Source: Paraglomus occultum
Lineage: Eukaryota; Glomeromycota; Glomeromycetes; Paraglomerales; Paraglomeraceae
Direction: 5' to 3'
NCBI GenBank assembly: GCA_910592205.1
Contig: CAJVPJ010000705.1
Span: 1-18,722, forward strand
DNA: 18,722 bases
Within the stretch, counting starts at the first letter, position 1, and every line of letters starts with the position of its first letter. Below, piece by piece: positions 16,966 through 18,722 of the stretch. Under the pieces are notes generated by a model, which saw only the letters and a list, made by a program, of their open reading frames with translations, ran no database searches and had not been told where the DNA came from. The position numbers and the translations under genes are program-made.

Positions 16966-18045
16966 AGACGCGTACAACGATCGACAGCTTGGTTAATATT
17001 AACTCATGTTTACCGTGGATTCCAAACTCGCAGATTATCGACGTACATTCAAGTCCACGTGACTTCATTCGTTATGCTGTTCGAAAGGAAACGTTTGATA
17101 ATGGTGGCGTCAAAGAAGGGGAGATAATGCTGTTACTACTTGGAAGTAGCGAATTTGCTAGAATATACTCACTTCCGACGTACAGATACAATAAGGAAGC
17201 CAGTCAATTTAGACGATATTACAGATGGCTTAGACATCGCAACCAACTGATAAAGGGATTTACCGAGTATAATAACAGCTATTACATGGTCGCTGATAAA
17301 GTCTTTTACCATTGTTACGCTCGATATGGATTCTGTACTGCCTGTGGAATACTCCGATGTAGGACTAGCAACAATAAGCAAATCGATGAGCTTATTCAGA
17401 AATCTCAACTACAGGCAAACTCACCAAATGACGCCTATTTGGAATGGATTCCATACGATTGTATGCATACTTGTATTGTCTACCTACTTATGTACATGTT
17501 AAATGGATTCCACTTGAGATAACATATGGGACATATGATTCGTATTATGCTGAGGTAACTATTTTCCTTATGCGTCATGTTTGCTAGTTATCTATATAGT
17601 AATAGTATAAATACTTCTAGTGCATCTTTCAATACTCTAATTAGTAAGGATCGTTGTTAAACAAAAAAATTTGCTGTCGGGCTTTTTGCTAAGTCGTTGG
17701 CCAATGTGTTATAATTTGATTTTGAGAGCTCCAAATTTAAAGCTTTTTCACTTCTGTTGAAGAAGTCTATCCGTTTTTTGAGACATCCAAGTCTACAATT
17801 GAGAATTTTAAAACTAGCATGCTAGAGGTAAGCAATTCTTGTTTAATTTTATTTTTATAGTAATATATTATTTAACGCTTACACATATAACATGTATACT
17901 ATTGTAGAATCCACTTCTGCATATTTGGGACACTTCAGAAGTAATAGACGATAACAATAATCAGGAGGAGGAGCAGATGGCAGAAGAAGGGCGAAGAAAT
18001 TTTGAACGGTATCTTAGAGAAATGCGTGAAATAGTTGTTGAATAG
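16966..18045 (+). pseudogene. Second copy of the IYSLPT/CGILRC family, frameshifted and internally deleted
   Basis: From an acceptor at 16965 a frame of about 185 codons shows PWIPNSQIIDV, EIMLLLLGSSEFARIYSLPT, RRYYRWLRHRNQLIKGFT, YYMVADKVFYHCYARYGFC and CGILRC. Compared with the copy at 1-443, the segment EECTPALVS after the LGS motif is absent, and the stretch after CGILRC (SPVWCICG in the other copy) is replaced directly by TSNNKQID. Near 17457-17461 the frame changes. LPTYVHVKWIPLEIT and DSYYAE continue in another frame up to a donor at 17555. Further exon-like pieces follow: about 17743-17827 (YPFFETSKSTIENFKTSMLE) and 17908-18045 (IWDTSEVIDDNNNQEEEQ, ending REIVVE and TAG), joined in phase 0 by gtaagc..ttgtag. 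No ATG is evident at the 5' end. It may be a decayed gene, or a working one with a misread base. Confidence 0.55.
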
Positions 18046-18265
18046 CATAATTTAGATAAATTTCGATGATTAACAATATTAAAAATAAGTTTAATACCTT
18101 ATTTGGGATTGTAGATGACATAAACTGATATAATAGACGTATAACAAATCCTGGAACATGGAGAAATCGCAATCAAAATATCATTGCTAATATTGGTTGA
18201 AGCAATAAATTATATTTATCGTTTATTATTATTACTATAATCAATATTAATATTAATACGTACAT
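18046..18265. other. AT-rich spacer
   Basis: Very AT-rich sequence with ATT/AAT repeats (18221-18256) and no open frame of note. It probably holds the 3' flank of the preceding family copy. Confidence 0.4.
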
Positions 18266-18722
18266 AGTAAAACTCGATAAGTCGGACAACAGTCACTGGA
18301 CATTTCACCAAATAATTGATCAGTCACATTTTCCGAAAATTTTTGTCGATCATTTCCGAAGTCACATATAGTCGCACATATGTAATTTAATATTAAGGGT
18401 TAAATATTTTACATATAATCAAAGTATAGAATGTCACAATCGAACACATGATACGGTTGTAACAAAAATTTTATTTCTCGACTTGCTTTTCGAACTGTTT
18501 TTGCTTGCAGTAAAATAAACGGTTTTTCAGCGGGAATCTGTTGACAAAGTTTCACCCGGCAAAATATAATAGTATTATAGTTTCTTCCCACATTGCGCAT
18601 AGTTTTTTCGGTTGCAACGAGACGCTGGCATGGCCATACTAATAGTAATACAGTTCTATGTGTGAACTACTTTTTTACTTATTACCACTTTGTTTATTAC
18701 AGCAACCGTTTTGGAGAGATAA
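18266..18722. mobile_element. Possible left end of a second pogo-type element
   Basis: agtaaaactcgataagtcggac (18266-18287, shown in shortened form: AGTAAAACTCGATAAGTCGG) resembles the terminal repeats of fungal pogo/Fot-like elements (CAGTA.AACCTCGATAAGTCGGAC). A TA lies just before, but the first base expected (C) is not in place. No matching inverted end was found before the window edge, so the element would extend beyond it or be truncated. A minus-strand frame of 63 codons (18600-18409, FCRVKLCQQIPAEKPFILLQ) begins at ATG and could be part of it. I do not recognise that peptide as a transposase. Confidence 0.3.

Noticed and set aside
1-18722. Search for tRNA, rRNA and CRISPR structures
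   Set aside because: No cloverleaf with tRNA A/B box spacing, no rRNA-like block and no regularly spaced direct repeats were seen by eye.

Overview
The window looks like a eukaryotic, intron-rich, AT-rich fungal genome. Three genes could be rebuilt exon by exon with consistent GT..AG borders and phases. Both ends carry copies of a protein family (motifs FARIYSLPT, YYMVA, FYHCY, CGILRC) that I remember as expanded in arbuscular mycorrhizal fungi (Glomeromycotina). That memory, a hybrid histidine kinase and a fungal-type gene structure make an early-diverging fungus the best guess; no species is claimed.

Left part (1-2.2 kb): accessory, decayed DNA. It holds a partial copy of the expanded family (minus strand), a frameshifted repeat-family pseudogene (minus), short broken open frames (plus, then minus), and a 142-bp pogo-like MITE with TA target-site duplication. 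Next, 2838-4593 (plus), comes a six-exon gene for a 108-residue Cys-rich protein that I read as a DUF326/copper-storage (Csp-like) four-helix protein. It has a 7-nt micro-exon and a 1.1-kb first intron.

Centre (5333-12343, plus): one 20-exon gene for a 1698-residue dual hybrid histidine kinase. Domain order is PAS-like, GAF, HisKA/HATPase 1, receiver 1, GAF, HisKA/HATPase 2, pseudo-receiver, receiver. One intron has a GC donor and splits the second H-box. Convergent to it (12619-14189, minus) is a seven-exon NADH-cytochrome b5 reductase-like gene with an N-terminal oxidoreductase-like Cys motif.

Right part (14.2-18.7 kb): a small two-exon gene of unknown function (minus), an unidentified multi-exon gene (minus), a four-exon myosin regulatory light chain gene (plus) whose first coding exon is only the ATG, a second, frameshifted copy of the expanded family (plus), and a sequence like one end of another pogo-type element.

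The kinase, light chain and reductase are ordinary cellular genes with no evident shared pathway. The best candidates for something new are the Csp-like gene, the architecture of the kinase, and the unidentified minus-strand gene at 14.8-15.3 kb. All gene models come from reading splice signals and phases by eye, without transcripts or database searches.
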